Source of the DNA: an uncultured Muribaculaceae bacterium
Lineage (GTDB): Bacteria; Bacteroidota; Bacteroidia; Bacteroidales; Muribaculaceae
Length of the DNA: 64,000 nt
Reading direction: 5' to 3'
NCBI GenBank assembly: GCA_910587075.1
Contig: CAJUKE010000004.1
Location: 58,933 to 122,932 of the forward strand
This document shows positions 1 to 9,373 of this stretch, piece after piece. The position numbers and the translations under genes were made by a program. How positions within the stretch are numbered: position 1 is the stretch's first letter; the number at the start of each line of letters is the position of its first letter. The notes under the pieces are model-generated. The model searched no databases. It saw only the letters and a program-made list of their open reading frames with translations, and was not told the origin of the DNA.

Positions 1-30
1 CCGCGACTGTTGACAATATCTGACTAACAA

Positions 31-50
31 TAGGTAACAAAAGGTTACAC
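31..50. promoter_or_regulatory. short inverted repeat upstream of first gene
   Basis: A small dyad, GTAAC-AAAAG-GTTAC, lies 24 bases before the start of the acetyltransferase-like gene. It could be an operator or the base of a small 5' hairpin. There is no other support for a role. Confidence 0.2.
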
Positions 51-71
51 ATCCGCCACCTCCATACGACA

Positions 72-1199
72 ATGATTGAAGTTAAGGCAATCGAACCCAC
101 CCGCGGCAACCTCCGCGATTTCGTAGCTTTCGGTAACTCTCTCTACAAAGATAACGCGTGCTATGTGCCGCCGCTGATGATGGACGACATAAACACGCTC
201 TCGCCCAAGAAAAACCCCGCGTTTGACCACTGCCAGGCGCAGTGCTTCATGGCCTACCGCGACGGTCAGCCCGTGGGGCGCATAGCCGGCATTATAAACC
301 CTATAGTCAACGGGCGCACCGGCTCGGCCGACCTCCGTTTCGGTTTCGTCGATTTCATTGACGACGCCGAGGTGGTCGACGCCCTGTTCAAGGCCGTCAG
401 CGACTGGGGGCGCTCCAAGGGGATGACCTCCATTGTCGGCCCGATGGGCTTCTCCGATATGGACCACGAGGGGATGCTCACCTTCGGTTACGACGAGATG
501 GGCACCATGGCGACCATCTACAACCACCCTTACTACGTTGACCATATGGAGCGTATGGGCTTCAAGAAGGATGCCGGTTGGGTCGAGTACTACATCAAGG
601 TGCCAGAGCAGATTCCCGAAAAGTACCAGCGCATAGCCGACATCGTGAAGCGCCGCGAGAACCTCAAAATCAAAAAATACTCCTCCCGCAAGAAAATCAA
701 GGAGGAGTACGGCGTGGCGCTCTTCGAGCTGATAAACCGCGCCTACGACAAGCTTTACGGCTATTCGCCCCTCACCCCCCGACAGATTGATTACTATATC
801 GATATGTATCTGAGCATCATCAATCTCGACCTGGTGACGGTGGTGACCGATGCCGATGACAAGCTTATCGCGATCGGTATCTCGATACAGTCGTTCACCG
901 AGGCGCTCCGCAAGAGCGGCGGCAAGCTCTTCCCCTTCGGGTGGCGCCATCTGCTCAAGGCGCTCCGCGGCAAGGCCGACGCCGTCGACCTGCTCCTGGT
1001 GGCCGTGGCTCCCGAGTATCAGAACAAGGGGGTCAACGCGCTGCTGTTCACCGACCTCATCCCGTATTACAACAAATACGGCTTCAAGCACGCCGAGACC
1101 AACCTCGAACTGGAGGACAACACCGCCGTGCAGAGCCAGTGGTCCTACTTCGACCACCGTCTCCACCGCCGCCGCGCGACATTCCGCAAGCCTCTGTAA
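72..1199 (+). CDS. GNAT-like N-acetyltransferase family protein
   Basis: A 375-aa soluble protein with no signal peptide. The middle and C-terminal parts (about residues 60-360) look like a degenerate GNAT fold of the type common in Bacteroidetes; a stretch near residue 312 (VAVAPEYQNKGVNALLF) resembles the acetyl-CoA binding motif A (Q/RxxGxG/A), here as QNKGVNA. The substrate is unknown. The ATG at 72 is the first good start and gives the conserved-looking N-terminus MIEVKAIEP. It is followed 10 bases later by rnhB on the same strand, so the two are probably co-transcribed. The family assignment comes from recognition of the overall sequence, not from catalytic residues. Confidence 0.75.
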   Translation: MIEVKAIEPTRGNLRDFVAFGNSLYKDNACYVPPLMMDDINTLSPKKNPAFDHCQAQCFMAYRDGQPVGRIAGIINPIVNGRTGSADLRFGFVDFIDDAEVVDALFKAVSDWGRSKGMTSIVGPMGFSDMDHEGMLTFGYDEMGTMATIYNHPYYVDHMERMGFKKDAGWVEYYIKVPEQIPEKYQRIADIVKRRENLKIKKYSSRKKIKEEYGVALFELINRAYDKLYGYSPLTPRQIDYYIDMYLSIINLDLVTVVTDADDKLIAIGISIQSFTEALRKSGGKLFPFGWRHLLKALRGKADAVDLLLVAVAPEYQNKGVNALLFTDLIPYYNKYGFKHAETNLELEDNTAVQSQWSYFDHRLHRRRATFRKPL

Positions 1200-1209
1200 A
1201 GACCAGGCT

Positions 1210-1824
1210 ATGAAAGAGTTCTCACTGCCGAATTGCAGCGTGTTCTCGGCCATGGAGGCCGGGTGCGACGAGGCCGGGCGCGGATGTCTCGCGGGCCCCG
1301 TCACCGCCGCCGCCGTGATTCTGCCCGACGATTTCCACCACCCCTGGCTCAACGACTCCAAGCAGCTCACCGAGCGCCGCCGCGCCCTGCTCCGCCCCAT
1401 AATCGAGGCGGAAGCGGTGGCCTGGGCGGTAGCCTGGTGCTCCCCCGGGGAGATTGACTCGATGAATATTCTCAACGCGTCGATCGAGGCCATGCACCGG
1501 GCCCTCGACGCGCTCTCGCCCCGCCCCGGCAGGGTGATTGTCGACGGCAACCGTTTCCGCCCCTACCGCGACCTTCCCTGCGAGACGTTCGTCAAGGGTG
1601 ACGGCCGCTTCGGCAACATAGCCGCCGCCTCGGTGCTCGCCAAAACCCACCGCGACGAGCTTATGGAGCGCCTCGACGCGGAATATCCCGCCTACAACTG
1701 GCGCGGCAACAAAGGGTACCCTACCGCCGACCACCGCGCCGCGATTGCCGCCAACGGCCCATCGCCTTACCACCGCCTCTCGTTCCGCCTCCTCCCCGAC
1801 CCGGTGCTCCCCGGCCTGGAATAG
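1210..1824 (+). CDS. rnhB: ribonuclease HII
   Basis: A 204-aa RNase HII, which cleaves the RNA strand of RNA-DNA hybrids and single ribonucleotides in DNA. The N-terminal motif GCDEAGRGCLAGPV carries the metal-binding Asp20 and Glu21. Further family blocks follow: NDSKQLTERRR, VIVDGNRF, the FVKGDG segment, and ASVLAKTHRDELM, which holds a further conserved Asp. The open frame extends upstream to about 850, but that part is a shadow of the preceding gene. The ATG at 1210 gives the normal length of about 200 residues. It lies 10 bases after the preceding stop. Confidence 0.95.
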   Translation: MKEFSLPNCSVFSAMEAGCDEAGRGCLAGPVTAAAVILPDDFHHPWLNDSKQLTERRRALLRPIIEAEAVAWAVAWCSPGEIDSMNILNASIEAMHRALDALSPRPGRVIVDGNRFRPYRDLPCETFVKGDGRFGNIAAASVLAKTHRDELMERLDAEYPAYNWRGNKGYPTADHRAAIAANGPSPYHRLSFRLLPDPVLPGLE

Positions 1825-1950
1825 CCCGAGTGAAATAGCCACAGAGGCGTTTTTTCGTTTTTTTCATAGCGTTGCCAACCTTTTTCTGCCAAGGAGTGTT
1901 TAATATGTACAAAAACTCCTAACAGAAATTGGATTAAACAACTATTTATT

Positions 1951-3009
1951 ATGAAGAAAGCGATTTTAATGATTACTCTCATGCTGGGTTGCATGACGGT
2001 TTTCGCTCAGAAGATTGACAAGAACGAGCTAAAGCAGCTCAAAGCGTTCCTGTCGATGCCCGCCGAAAAGGACGGTACCAACGCGCAAGCCCTTAAGATT
2101 ACCGACCTTAACTCCCCCTCCACCTGGGAAGGCGTGACCATTGAAAACGGCCGCGTTAAATCAATTGAGTGGAAGGACAAGCACCTCGCCGGCGACCTTT
2201 CGCTCACCGGCTTCACCGCCCTCGAAACCCTTAACGTTTCCCGCAACAAGATTACCTCGCTGAACCTGTCGGGCGACGCCGCTCTCACCAACCTCAACGC
2301 TTCGCGCAACGTGATCAAGACCGCCGACCTTACCGGCTGCTCCGCGATCACCACCCTGAACATCTACAAGAACCGCCTGACCGAAATCGACCTCGGCGCG
2401 ACCCCGATGCTCACCACCTTCAATGTTTCCAACAACTACCTCGTTGCCCTCGATGTGGCCAACTCGGCAACCCTGAAGACCCTCAACTGCCAGGGCAACC
2501 ACCTCGAAAGCCTCAAGGTTGAGAACTGCACCGCTCTGAAAAACCTCTATTGCGGCTACAACAAGCTCTCAGGCATCACCCTCGTGGGTCTTGAGAACCT
2601 CCAGAACCTCAACATCGACGACAACGAAATCTCAAACATGATTGTCAGCGGTCTGCCCGCTCTCAGCTCCTTCATCTGCTCCGACAACAACATGCAGGGT
2701 CTCGCGCTCCGCGACTGCACCGCGCTTCTCGACCTCGTATGCTCCTACAACGACCTCACCTCGCTCAGCGTTGACAACTGCCCGCAGCTCCTCTTCGTCG
2801 ATTGCTCCTACAACGACCTGACCCAGCTGACTCTCAGCAACCAGACCTTCCTCCAGCGCGTGCTCTGCAACAACAACCAGCTCACCATGCTCGACGTCTC
2901 CTTCGACCAGGCTCTGGTTTACGTCAACTGCCGAAACAACATGATCAACGACCTGCGCACCATGGGCGACAACTCCCTGCGCATGATCGCCTGCCAGTGG
3001 AACTACTAA
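1951..3009 (+). CDS. secreted leucine-rich-repeat protein
   Basis: A 352-aa protein. It starts with a signal peptide (MKKAILMITLMLGCMTVFAQ), so it is exported; there is no clear lipobox at the cleavage site. From about residue 80 to the end it consists of about twelve LRR units of 20-22 residues with the pattern LxxLxCxxNxLxxLxLxxCxxL. The Cys or Ser/Asn before each N is regular, as in the Bacteroidetes LRR proteins that display a curved surface for binding other proteins. It stands alone, with a terminator about 70 bases downstream. The partner is unknown. No membrane anchor or sorting tail is visible. Confidence 0.8.
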   Translation: MKKAILMITLMLGCMTVFAQKIDKNELKQLKAFLSMPAEKDGTNAQALKITDLNSPSTWEGVTIENGRVKSIEWKDKHLAGDLSLTGFTALETLNVSRNKITSLNLSGDAALTNLNASRNVIKTADLTGCSAITTLNIYKNRLTEIDLGATPMLTTFNVSNNYLVALDVANSATLKTLNCQGNHLESLKVENCTALKNLYCGYNKLSGITLVGLENLQNLNIDDNEISNMIVSGLPALSSFICSDNNMQGLALRDCTALLDLVCSYNDLTSLSVDNCPQLLFVDCSYNDLTQLTLSNQTFLQRVLCNNNQLTMLDVSFDQALVYVNCRNNMINDLRTMGDNSLRMIACQWNY

Positions 3010-3079
3010 TCAAGGTTCCACAGCGGATTCCCAAGCCAACTTACGGCAACCCGCTCTTCATATAGACCCCCAATCCTGG

Positions 3080-3114
3080 CGGGGGCGCCTCTTACCGGGC
3101 GCCCCCGTTTTTTT
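3080..3114 (+). terminator. Rho-independent terminator of the LRR gene
   Basis: A GC-rich stem (CGGGGGCGCC paired with GGGCGCCCCCG) with a 7-nt loop is followed by seven T residues on the plus strand, 70 bases after the LRR gene stop. Confidence 0.9.
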
Positions 3115-3131
3115 GTGCGCGGTGAGGTGCG

Positions 3132-4058
3132 TCACCGCTTCCCCGCGGTGGTGACGCGGCCGGTCGCGGTGGTGAAGTAGTCGAGGGCCGCTTTCTTCTG
3201 GTAGGCGCGGACGTAGTCGAAGTCGGTGCGGTAGGTGAAATCCATATCCGGGTCCTTGGCCCAGGAGCCGTTCCCTACCGACTGGTTAAGGATCACATAG
3301 AACTCCTTGTCGAAGGGCCAGGTGACGGCCTCCGTCCACGCCCCCTCGGCGAAGTGGGGGTTGGTGATGGTGCCGGTCTCCTCCCCGTCGATGTAGAAGG
3401 TGATGTGCTCCGCGTCCCACTCTACTGCGTAGACGTGCCAGCGGGCGCCGTCGACACCAGGGGTTGCGCACCCGGCGTATGTGCTGTCGACCGCCACCGG
3501 GGTGAAGAATTTCTTAGAGTTGGGATGGTTGGGGTAGCGCATCGCGTGGTGCAGGGTCTGGTAGGCGATAGGTTCGTCGTCGATCTGCTCCCACACGTCG
3601 ATTTCGCCGCATACGGGCCATCCGCCCGTGTGGTCGGCCGGGAGGAGCCAGAACGCCTGGAAATTGCCCGTGTGGGGGAGGGTCTTGCAGCGCGCCTCGA
3701 TGTAGCCGCCGCGCATATGGAACTTGCCGAGTGAGCGTATCGCTCCGGAAATCATCTCCTTGTTACCCTCCGCCATGCTCGGCGGGGTCTTGATGCAGTA
3801 TGACTGGTAGCTGCCGTCGGCAAAGCGGTTCACCTCGCCCCGGGCTGCTTCGCCTCGTGCGATGAACCGGCTCCAGGTCGAGCCTCCGGGGCGCATATAT
3901 TCCCACTTCGCGGTGTCCATCGCGTTGCCGTCGAACTCCTCGCTCCATATGAGCTGCCAGTCCGGGTCGGAGGCGCGGTCGATGGTTTCGGCGGTAATGA
4001 TTGTGGCGGAGGCGGCGCACGCCGCCGCGGCGATCAGGAAGTGTCGTGAATTGAACAT
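3132..4058 (-). CDS. GH16 family glycoside hydrolase (endo-beta-glucanase-like)
   Basis: A 308-aa secreted enzyme: a signal peptide (about residues 1-23, ending IITAE) and then a single GH16 domain. The catalytic motif is GEIDVWEQID, with nucleophile Glu152, Asp154 and acid/base Glu157, matching the ExDxxE pattern of laminarinase-type GH16. Other family blocks are WSEEFDG near residue 40, GGYIEARCKTLP, FQAFWLLP and the C-terminal TDFDYVRAYQ. It most likely cuts a beta-1,3- or mixed-linked glucan outside the cell or in the periplasm; the exact substrate cannot be read from the sequence. It is a close paralogue of the catalytic half of the larger GH16 protein encoded just upstream on the same strand. 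No SusC/SusD pair is adjacent. Confidence 0.9.
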   Translation of the reverse strand: MFNSRHFLIAAAACAASATIITAETIDRASDPDWQLIWSEEFDGNAMDTAKWEYMRPGGSTWSRFIARGEAARGEVNRFADGSYQSYCIKTPPSMAEGNKEMISGAIRSLGKFHMRGGYIEARCKTLPHTGNFQAFWLLPADHTGGWPVCGEIDVWEQIDDEPIAYQTLHHAMRYPNHPNSKKFFTPVAVDSTYAGCATPGVDGARWHVYAVEWDAEHITFYIDGEETGTITNPHFAEGAWTEAVTWPFDKEFYVILNQSVGNGSWAKDPDMDFTYRTDFDYVRAYQKKAALDYFTTATGRVTTAGKR

Positions 4059-4121
4059 GGTTATGATGGTTTGGTTTTGTGAATAGCCTTGCCCGGCGCG
4101 GTGCCGGAGCGCGTTATGTGT

Positions 4122-4129
4122 GTAAAGTT
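4122..4129 (-). promoter_or_regulatory. candidate -7 box of the small GH16 gene
   Basis: Minus-strand TAACTTTA differs by one base from the Bacteroidetes -7 consensus TAnnTTTG. It lies about 65 bases upstream of the start codon. Confidence 0.4.
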
Positions 4130-4151
4130 ACGAATATTCCGCGTCACGGCC

Positions 4152-4200
4152 AAAAACAGGACTCCGCCGGAGCCGCTTTCGAGCGGTGCCGGCGGAGTCG
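4152..4200 (-). terminator. terminator of the large GH16 gene
   Basis: An inverted repeat (GACTCCGCCGG paired with CCGGCGGAGTC, with a second inner stem) is followed on the minus strand by CTGTTTTTGG. It lies about 40 bases after the stop of the 869-aa GH16 gene. Confidence 0.85.
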
Positions 4201-4240
4201 GTATTGGGTGGAATCGGAGTCAGCCAGGCTGACGCCGCGT

Positions 4241-6850
4241 TCAGCGGATGATGATCTTCTCGGACTTGCTACCCTGGCGGCGGATGTAAACACCCGGCAC
4301 GGGGTTCGAGCCTACGCTGATGCCCTGGAGGTTGAAGTATTCAACGGGGGCGTTGTCGTCGCCGGTGGCGGAGTCGGTGATCACGTTGTCGATACCCGAA
4401 ACCTGGCCGTCGGCCGAGGAGTAGTAGTTGAGGTTACCCTTCTTCTGGTAAGCGCGGACGTAGTCGAAGTCGGTGCGGTACTCGAAGTTCAGGTCGGGAG
4501 CCGCTGCCCAGGAGCCGTTGCCCACGGACTGGTTGCAGATCACATAGTAGGGCTTGTTCCAGGGCCAGGTTACGGCTTCGGTCCATTTGTTCTGCGAGTA
4601 GTGGGGGTTCTCGGCGTGGGCTATGAGCTGGCCGTCAATGTACCATTTGAGGTTGTCCTCGTCCCATTCGAAGCCATAGGTGTGCCAGAGAGCGGCGTCA
4701 ACGCCGTCCTTGGTGCCGCCGCCGTAGGGGCAGGTCTGTGAGATCTGGCCGTACATGGCGCGGAACTGCTGCGAGTATTCCGAGTTCTTGGCGTATTTCC
4801 AAGCGTGGTGGAGGGTGGCGCAGGCTACCTGCTGCTCGTCGATCTGTTCCCAGATGTCGATTTCGCCGCAAGCGGGCCAACCGGCCGACTGGTCGACGGG
4901 CATGAGCCAGAATGCCTGGAAGTTACCCTTGTGGGGGAGGGTCTTGCATCGTGCCTCGACGTAGCCGCCCTGCATGTAGAACTTGCCGGCGGTGTAGATG
5001 GCGCCCGAAATCATCTCCTTCTCTTCGATGTCGACGAACTCCTCGGGGGTCTTGATGGCGTAGGCGCTGTACATGCCGTCGTCAAATTTGTTGACTACCT
5101 CGCGCTCGTCGCCGAGGGCGCAGAAGCGGTTCCACACGGAACCCATGCGGCCATGGTAGCTCCAGCTGCTGGGGTCCATGACGGGGGAGTCGAACTCGTC
5201 GCTCCAAACGAGGGTCCAGTCGCCGCTCTCGGTTTCGGCGAATTCGCCCGAAACGAGGATCATGCCGTTGACTTCGCTGGCATTGAGGGTGGTGGACTCA
5301 CCGGCGGGGATTTCGAGTTCGTCCCACTGGCGGTTGCCGCGGATGTACTGGCGGCCGGTAACGTTCTGGCCGTGGCGTATGGTCACCTTCTCGGCCTCGA
5401 AGCCGGGGAGGGTGGCGCGGGGGGTGAGGGTGAGGGCCTGGCCGAAGGTGGCGTACAGGGGCACGGGAGCGCCGTCAACGCCGGTGAGGGTACCGTTGAG
5501 GAGCTGCACGCGGATGGCGGCGTTCTCGTTGTGCACGTTCAGGAGGAAGTCAACAGCGCAGTCGCCCTCGGCTTCCATACGGGCACGGTAAACGCCGGGC
5601 TTGGTCTCGGCCGGGATGGTCACGGCGGCGAGCGACGCGGGCGCGCCGGAAGCGACGATGTCGCTGGCGGCGAACTGGCCGGTCTGGCCCAGGTCGATGT
5701 AGAAGTTAACCTTGGAGGCGGTGCCGGTGTAGGTAACGGCGGGGGTGAACGCCTTGCCGATCTCGGCGGCGAGCTCGTTTTTCTCCTGGAAGAAGTGGCG
5801 CTGGTCGGTCGAAACCTTCAGTTCGCCGTTTACGTTAACGCCGGTGATACCTTCGGCGGCGTTCTTGGTGCCTTCGAGGGTGCAGGAGTAGTAGTTGGCG
5901 GTGGGGTCGGAGCCTTCGGCCATCTCAACGGTGAGCACGATCTTGCCGTAGGTCGAGGAGCCGGGCACGGTGAAGATGTTGTCGACGATAGCTTCGGCGG
6001 GGAGCACGACCTTCTTGTAGAGCACGTCGGGGTTGGCGAAGTCGAGGTCGGAGTTCTCGAACTTGTAGCCGCTCTCGATGGTGACGCTCTTCACATAGTA
6101 ACCGGCGTCGGGAGCCACCATCAGCTCGATGGGCTGGCCGGTGGTGATCATTTCGGCGGTAAGGGGGGTGCCGTTGGCGTCGGTAACGGTGCCGTGGTCA
6201 GCCTTGATGTCGAAACCGCTCTCGGCGGGGTGTACATAGAGCATCACGTCGGCGATGGCGCCGCGGTTCTTGACGATCGAGTTGGCGGTCTCAGCGTCGC
6301 CGGGGCGGCCGGCGGGGTCGATGTACTGCCAGTCGATTTTATAGCGCATGCGGTAGAGGCCGGGCTTCACGTCGGCGGGGAGGGTGAAGGCGGGGGTGTC
6401 GACGCCCACGTTGCCGTTGGCGGTGTTGGCACCGGCGCTGTTGTAGCTGTTGTAGTTGGAGTAGGCCATGATGTCGCCCATCTCTACGATGTCGCCCTGG
6501 GGCAACTCGGTGAGGACGTAGTCAAACTGGCCGTCGTTGCCGCGGTCGAGGTAGACGTAGCCGTGCATCCACGATCCGGTCCAGTTGAAGGAGGGAAGCA
6601 GAGCTTCGCCAACGCCCGCGGTGAAGCACTTGTTGGTGGCGTCGCGGTAGAGCATCGCGTCCTTTTCCTGGTTGATGTAGATTTGCTGGGTGCCGTCGGA
6701 GGGGGAGGTGAGTTTCACGCCCTGCAGCGAACGCTCATTCAGGGGAATGGTCTGGTTGAGCTCGAAATTAATCGGGTACTGGTCTGCGGCATAGGCCGGA
6801 GCGGCTATCGAGGCCGCGATTCCAGCGCAGAGTAGTAGACTTTTTCGCAT
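4241..6850 (-). CDS. large multidomain GH16 hydrolase with T9SS-like tail
   Basis: An 869-aa exported protein. A signal peptide (MRKSLLLCAGIAASIAAPAYA) is followed by about 510 residues of beta-rich repeats. Two related halves are visible: each has a segment on fluid or physical values of the type FNWTGSWMHGYVYLD and then ETKPGVYRARM or DVKPGLYRMRY, so this part is internally duplicated. The GH16 catalytic domain spans about residues 540-800. Its motif GEIDIWEQID places the catalytic residues at Glu662, Asp664 and Glu667. The end has EYFNLQGISVGSNPVPGVYI, which resembles the short type IX secretion or cell-surface sorting tails of Bacteroidetes. It is probably an extracellular beta-glucanase with N-terminal binding or spacer modules. 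It has its own promoter and terminator. Confidence 0.88.
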   Translation of the reverse strand: MRKSLLLCAGIAASIAAPAYAADQYPINFELNQTIPLNERSLQGVKLTSPSDGTQQIYINQEKDAMLYRDATNKCFTAGVGEALLPSFNWTGSWMHGYVYLDRGNDGQFDYVLTELPQGDIVEMGDIMAYSNYNSYNSAGANTANGNVGVDTPAFTLPADVKPGLYRMRYKIDWQYIDPAGRPGDAETANSIVKNRGAIADVMLYVHPAESGFDIKADHGTVTDANGTPLTAEMITTGQPIELMVAPDAGYYVKSVTIESGYKFENSDLDFANPDVLYKKVVLPAEAIVDNIFTVPGSSTYGKIVLTVEMAEGSDPTANYYSCTLEGTKNAAEGITGVNVNGELKVSTDQRHFFQEKNELAAEIGKAFTPAVTYTGTASKVNFYIDLGQTGQFAASDIVASGAPASLAAVTIPAETKPGVYRARMEAEGDCAVDFLLNVHNENAAIRVQLLNGTLTGVDGAPVPLYATFGQALTLTPRATLPGFEAEKVTIRHGQNVTGRQYIRGNRQWDELEIPAGESTTLNASEVNGMILVSGEFAETESGDWTLVWSDEFDSPVMDPSSWSYHGRMGSVWNRFCALGDEREVVNKFDDGMYSAYAIKTPEEFVDIEEKEMISGAIYTAGKFYMQGGYVEARCKTLPHKGNFQAFWLMPVDQSAGWPACGEIDIWEQIDEQQVACATLHHAWKYAKNSEYSQQFRAMYGQISQTCPYGGGTKDGVDAALWHTYGFEWDEDNLKWYIDGQLIAHAENPHYSQNKWTEAVTWPWNKPYYVICNQSVGNGSWAAAPDLNFEYRTDFDYVRAYQKKGNLNYYSSADGQVSGIDNVITDSATGDDNAPVEYFNLQGISVGSNPVPGVYIRRQGSKSEKIIIR

Positions 6851-7004
6851 TGGAAAAATGATTTTTGGATGGTTATGAGTTGGTTTTGTTTGGCTGGGTT
6901 GAACTGAGGGAGAGACCGGCCCGACGGGGCCGTGGGGGACTGGTATCAGAGCTGAAATGAATTGGTTATGACTGATTTAAGGTCTTATAGTTCCAAATTC
7001 GCCA

Positions 7005-7012
7005 CAAAGATA
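7005..7012 (-). promoter_or_regulatory. -7 box of the large GH16 gene
   Basis: Minus-strand TATCTTTG matches TAnnTTTG exactly. It lies about 155 bases upstream of the start codon, implying a long 5' leader. Confidence 0.6.
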
Positions 7013-7119
7013 CGCGAATTTTCCGAATATTCGCCGCTAACGGATGTTAATTTCGCGGAATTGTGCCAAAAAATAGTGTCGCGTCGATAATTCTATGAAC
7101 CACAGCGCGCTATAACGCT

Positions 7120-7152
7120 GACGACCGCGCCGGGATTTCCGGCGCGGTCGTC
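7120..7152 (-). terminator. GC-rich hairpin after the DUF4493 operon
   Basis: A 14-bp perfect stem (GACGACCGCGCCGG and its complement) with a 5-base loop lies 25 bases after the stop of the last DUF4493 gene. There is no strong T run on the minus strand, so it may be a weak terminator or an mRNA 3' stabiliser. Confidence 0.6.
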
Positions 7153-7176
7153 GCGTGTATTCGGGAGCGCTCCCGA

Positions 7177-9360
7177 TTAGTAGATAAGTTCGATGTCGTC
7201 GAGATACATTTCAGACTTGGTGCTACCCGTGTAGTAGTCACCACCTATTGAAGCCGAAGCCACGCAGATGATGTTTACAGCCTTGTCGGCGGGGTACCCT
7301 TCATAGCTGATGGGAATCTCGATTTCAATCATCCCATCGCCTGCGGTAGCCTCGTTGAAAACGCGTTCGCCGTAGCCGATCACGTTCTTGTCATTCTTGC
7401 TGAACACCTTGGCGGGGGAGAGCGTGCGCACCACGCACGGCCATTTTGTTCCCAACTGAGCGTCAGTCTTGTTGTCGCCGTTGAGGAGAGCCACATAGAT
7501 TATGCCGGCATCGGGGTCGCCGACTTTCAGGCCGCGCGAGTTCTCTTCGGCGTAGTCGATTGTACCCGGAGTGTACTTGACCCAGGCACGGAGCGCGCGG
7601 GGGCGGCTCTGGAACGCTCTTCCCCAGCCGAGTATGCCGTAGTATGTATCTTCCGTGCCTATGAATTCGCCGATGAAGATGTTGCCGGCCGCGAATTTAC
7701 CGACGCCGAACAAACCTACCCACTGGCTTTTGAGATAGGCGGAGTAAGTACCTTCGTGCCTGTATGTTTCCGATTTGTCGGTAACCTGCTTGTTCATGGT
7801 GGCGGAGCCCTTGTTGCCAGTATCCCAGAACTGGTTGTCGGCTGAGAGGGCGGGAATCACGGCTTTGCCGCTCTTGCCCCACTCCTCAAATCCGGCGTTA
7901 GGGAGCTGCGCGGCGGCCTCGGTGGTGAACTCGCAGGTCACGCCCGAAACGAACTCGTCGCAGTAGGCCTGGTATTCGTAGGTGGTGCCCGGCTCAAGGT
8001 CGGTGAGCACGACGGTGTACTCCGAATTGACGGCGCCCGAAGCGTCGGTCGACGCGGTCTGGGTCCACTGCTGGGTGCCCTTGCGGCGGTACTGGATGCC
8101 GAAACCGGTCGAGCCTTCCTTCATGACGGTGGCGCTGAGGGTGGCGGTGCGGGCCCAGGTGGTGGGCGCGAGCGGATCCACCTGCACCGTCATCACGAGT
8201 GCGTCGGAAACCATCACGTTGAGCGTGGCTTCGGCGGTCTTGCCGTTCTCGTCGGTCACTGCGATGTAGATCGCATGCTCGCCCGAGGGGAGGCGGTTGA
8301 GCAGCTCCTTGTCGAAGGTGAGCTTCAGCTCCGAGAACTTGGTGTCGTCGTGGGTAGTGTAGGTCCAGCGGATGCCGGCGGCGTTTACGGCGCTCTCAAC
8401 CGAGGGCTCCATACCGAAAATCTCGAAGTCGTTGCCGCCGATGCCCAGGAGGGCGTCGAAGGCGTCGCAGCGCACCTCAACCTGGCGGAGGAACGCCGTG
8501 GCGGCTACCCAGAGCGACTGCTTGGCAAACTTCTCGGGCTCGCCGATCACGGGCTTCGAAAGGTCGAACCCGATACCGGAAATGATGGGGGCCGAGAGGA
8601 TTGTGAACTCGTCCTCTACCTCTTCCAAGGGGTTCTCGTCGACCTCCACGGTGATGAAGGCGGCGCCGACCTCGGCCTCAACGCCGGTGTCGTGCTTCAC
8701 GGTGAGCACATACTCGGTGCGGGGTTTCGCTCCGGCTATGGTGCCCGACTTGGTGAACTCTTCGCCGGTGGCGGTGGTGCCTTTGAGGGTCCAGGCGAGG
8801 TCTTTGTCGATCGAGGGCATCATGAAGTAGCCGCGCTGGCCGATGGTCTCCTCGTTGAATTCGAGGGTGCCGGTCTTGTGGCCCACGGTCATCGTTATGC
8901 CGGAGAGCACGTCGGCGGCTCCCTCTTCGATAACCACGCTGGCAACCACGTTGGCGATATGGCCCACGAGGTTAACCTGCGACACGGAGCCGTCGCCCAC
9001 AGTGAACTCCTCCATACCCTTGAAGTAGCGCTCGGTAAACGAGGCGGGAACGGAGTCGCCGGCCCAAAGCTCGGCTACATATTTGCCGGCCAGGAGGGTA
9101 ACGCCCCCGGCGGGAATCTCGGCTTTGCCGTTGTAACGGCGCACGGCGCCTTTCTCATTGGAAATCCAAATGATGGCTTCCTCGTCGAGCTGGTCGGCGG
9201 TCTTGAACTCGCGCGATTTCACAACTTCGGTGTCGAGGCTCGCGCGGAGCATCACGCGTCCTTCGCCCGAGCCGTTGCCCAGGTCGTATTTGGCGTCGTC
9301 GGAGCAACTGCCCAGGGCCAGCCCTATAGCGGCGGCGCTAAGTATCAATAGCTTTTTCAT
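7177..9360 (-). CDS. DUF4493 lipoprotein with C-terminal PCMD-like domain
   Basis: A 727-aa predicted lipoprotein. The signal ends LALGSC, with the lipid Cys at residue 19. The N-terminal 230 residues show the DUF4493 pattern (GRVMLRASLDTEV, then an aggregate of beta strands with VTLLAGKYVAELWAGD). Ig/FN3-like segments follow, with AYCDEFVSGVTCEFTTEA near residue 470. The last 240 residues (from LPNAGFEEWGKSGK) match the putative carbohydrate metabolism (PCMD-like) domain, a beta-sandwich, ending MYLDDIELIY. It is the third gene of a three-gene operon, 13 bases after the previous gene. It is likely surface exposed and could bind glycan; no catalytic residues can be named. Confidence 0.8.
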   Translation of the reverse strand: MKKLLILSAAAIGLALGSCSDDAKYDLGNGSGEGRVMLRASLDTEVVKSREFKTADQLDEEAIIWISNEKGAVRRYNGKAEIPAGGVTLLAGKYVAELWAGDSVPASFTERYFKGMEEFTVGDGSVSQVNLVGHIANVVASVVIEEGAADVLSGITMTVGHKTGTLEFNEETIGQRGYFMMPSIDKDLAWTLKGTTATGEEFTKSGTIAGAKPRTEYVLTVKHDTGVEAEVGAAFITVEVDENPLEEVEDEFTILSAPIISGIGFDLSKPVIGEPEKFAKQSLWVAATAFLRQVEVRCDAFDALLGIGGNDFEIFGMEPSVESAVNAAGIRWTYTTHDDTKFSELKLTFDKELLNRLPSGEHAIYIAVTDENGKTAEATLNVMVSDALVMTVQVDPLAPTTWARTATLSATVMKEGSTGFGIQYRRKGTQQWTQTASTDASGAVNSEYTVVLTDLEPGTTYEYQAYCDEFVSGVTCEFTTEAAAQLPNAGFEEWGKSGKAVIPALSADNQFWDTGNKGSATMNKQVTDKSETYRHEGTYSAYLKSQWVGLFGVGKFAAGNIFIGEFIGTEDTYYGILGWGRAFQSRPRALRAWVKYTPGTIDYAEENSRGLKVGDPDAGIIYVALLNGDNKTDAQLGTKWPCVVRTLSPAKVFSKNDKNVIGYGERVFNEATAGDGMIEIEIPISYEGYPADKAVNIICVASASIGGDYYTGSTKSEMYLDDIELIY

Positions 9361-9373
9361 TGGTCAGTCCTCC

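Noticed and set aside
45..1550. 501-aa open frame on the minus strand
   Set aside because: It is antisense to the acetyltransferase-like gene and rnhB, and has shadow-type composition.
4805..6835. 676-aa open frame on the plus strand
   Set aside because: It lies antisense to the large GH16 gene, is very rich in Val/Gly/Ala/His, and has no start signals or motifs; it arises from GC-rich codon use on the other strand.
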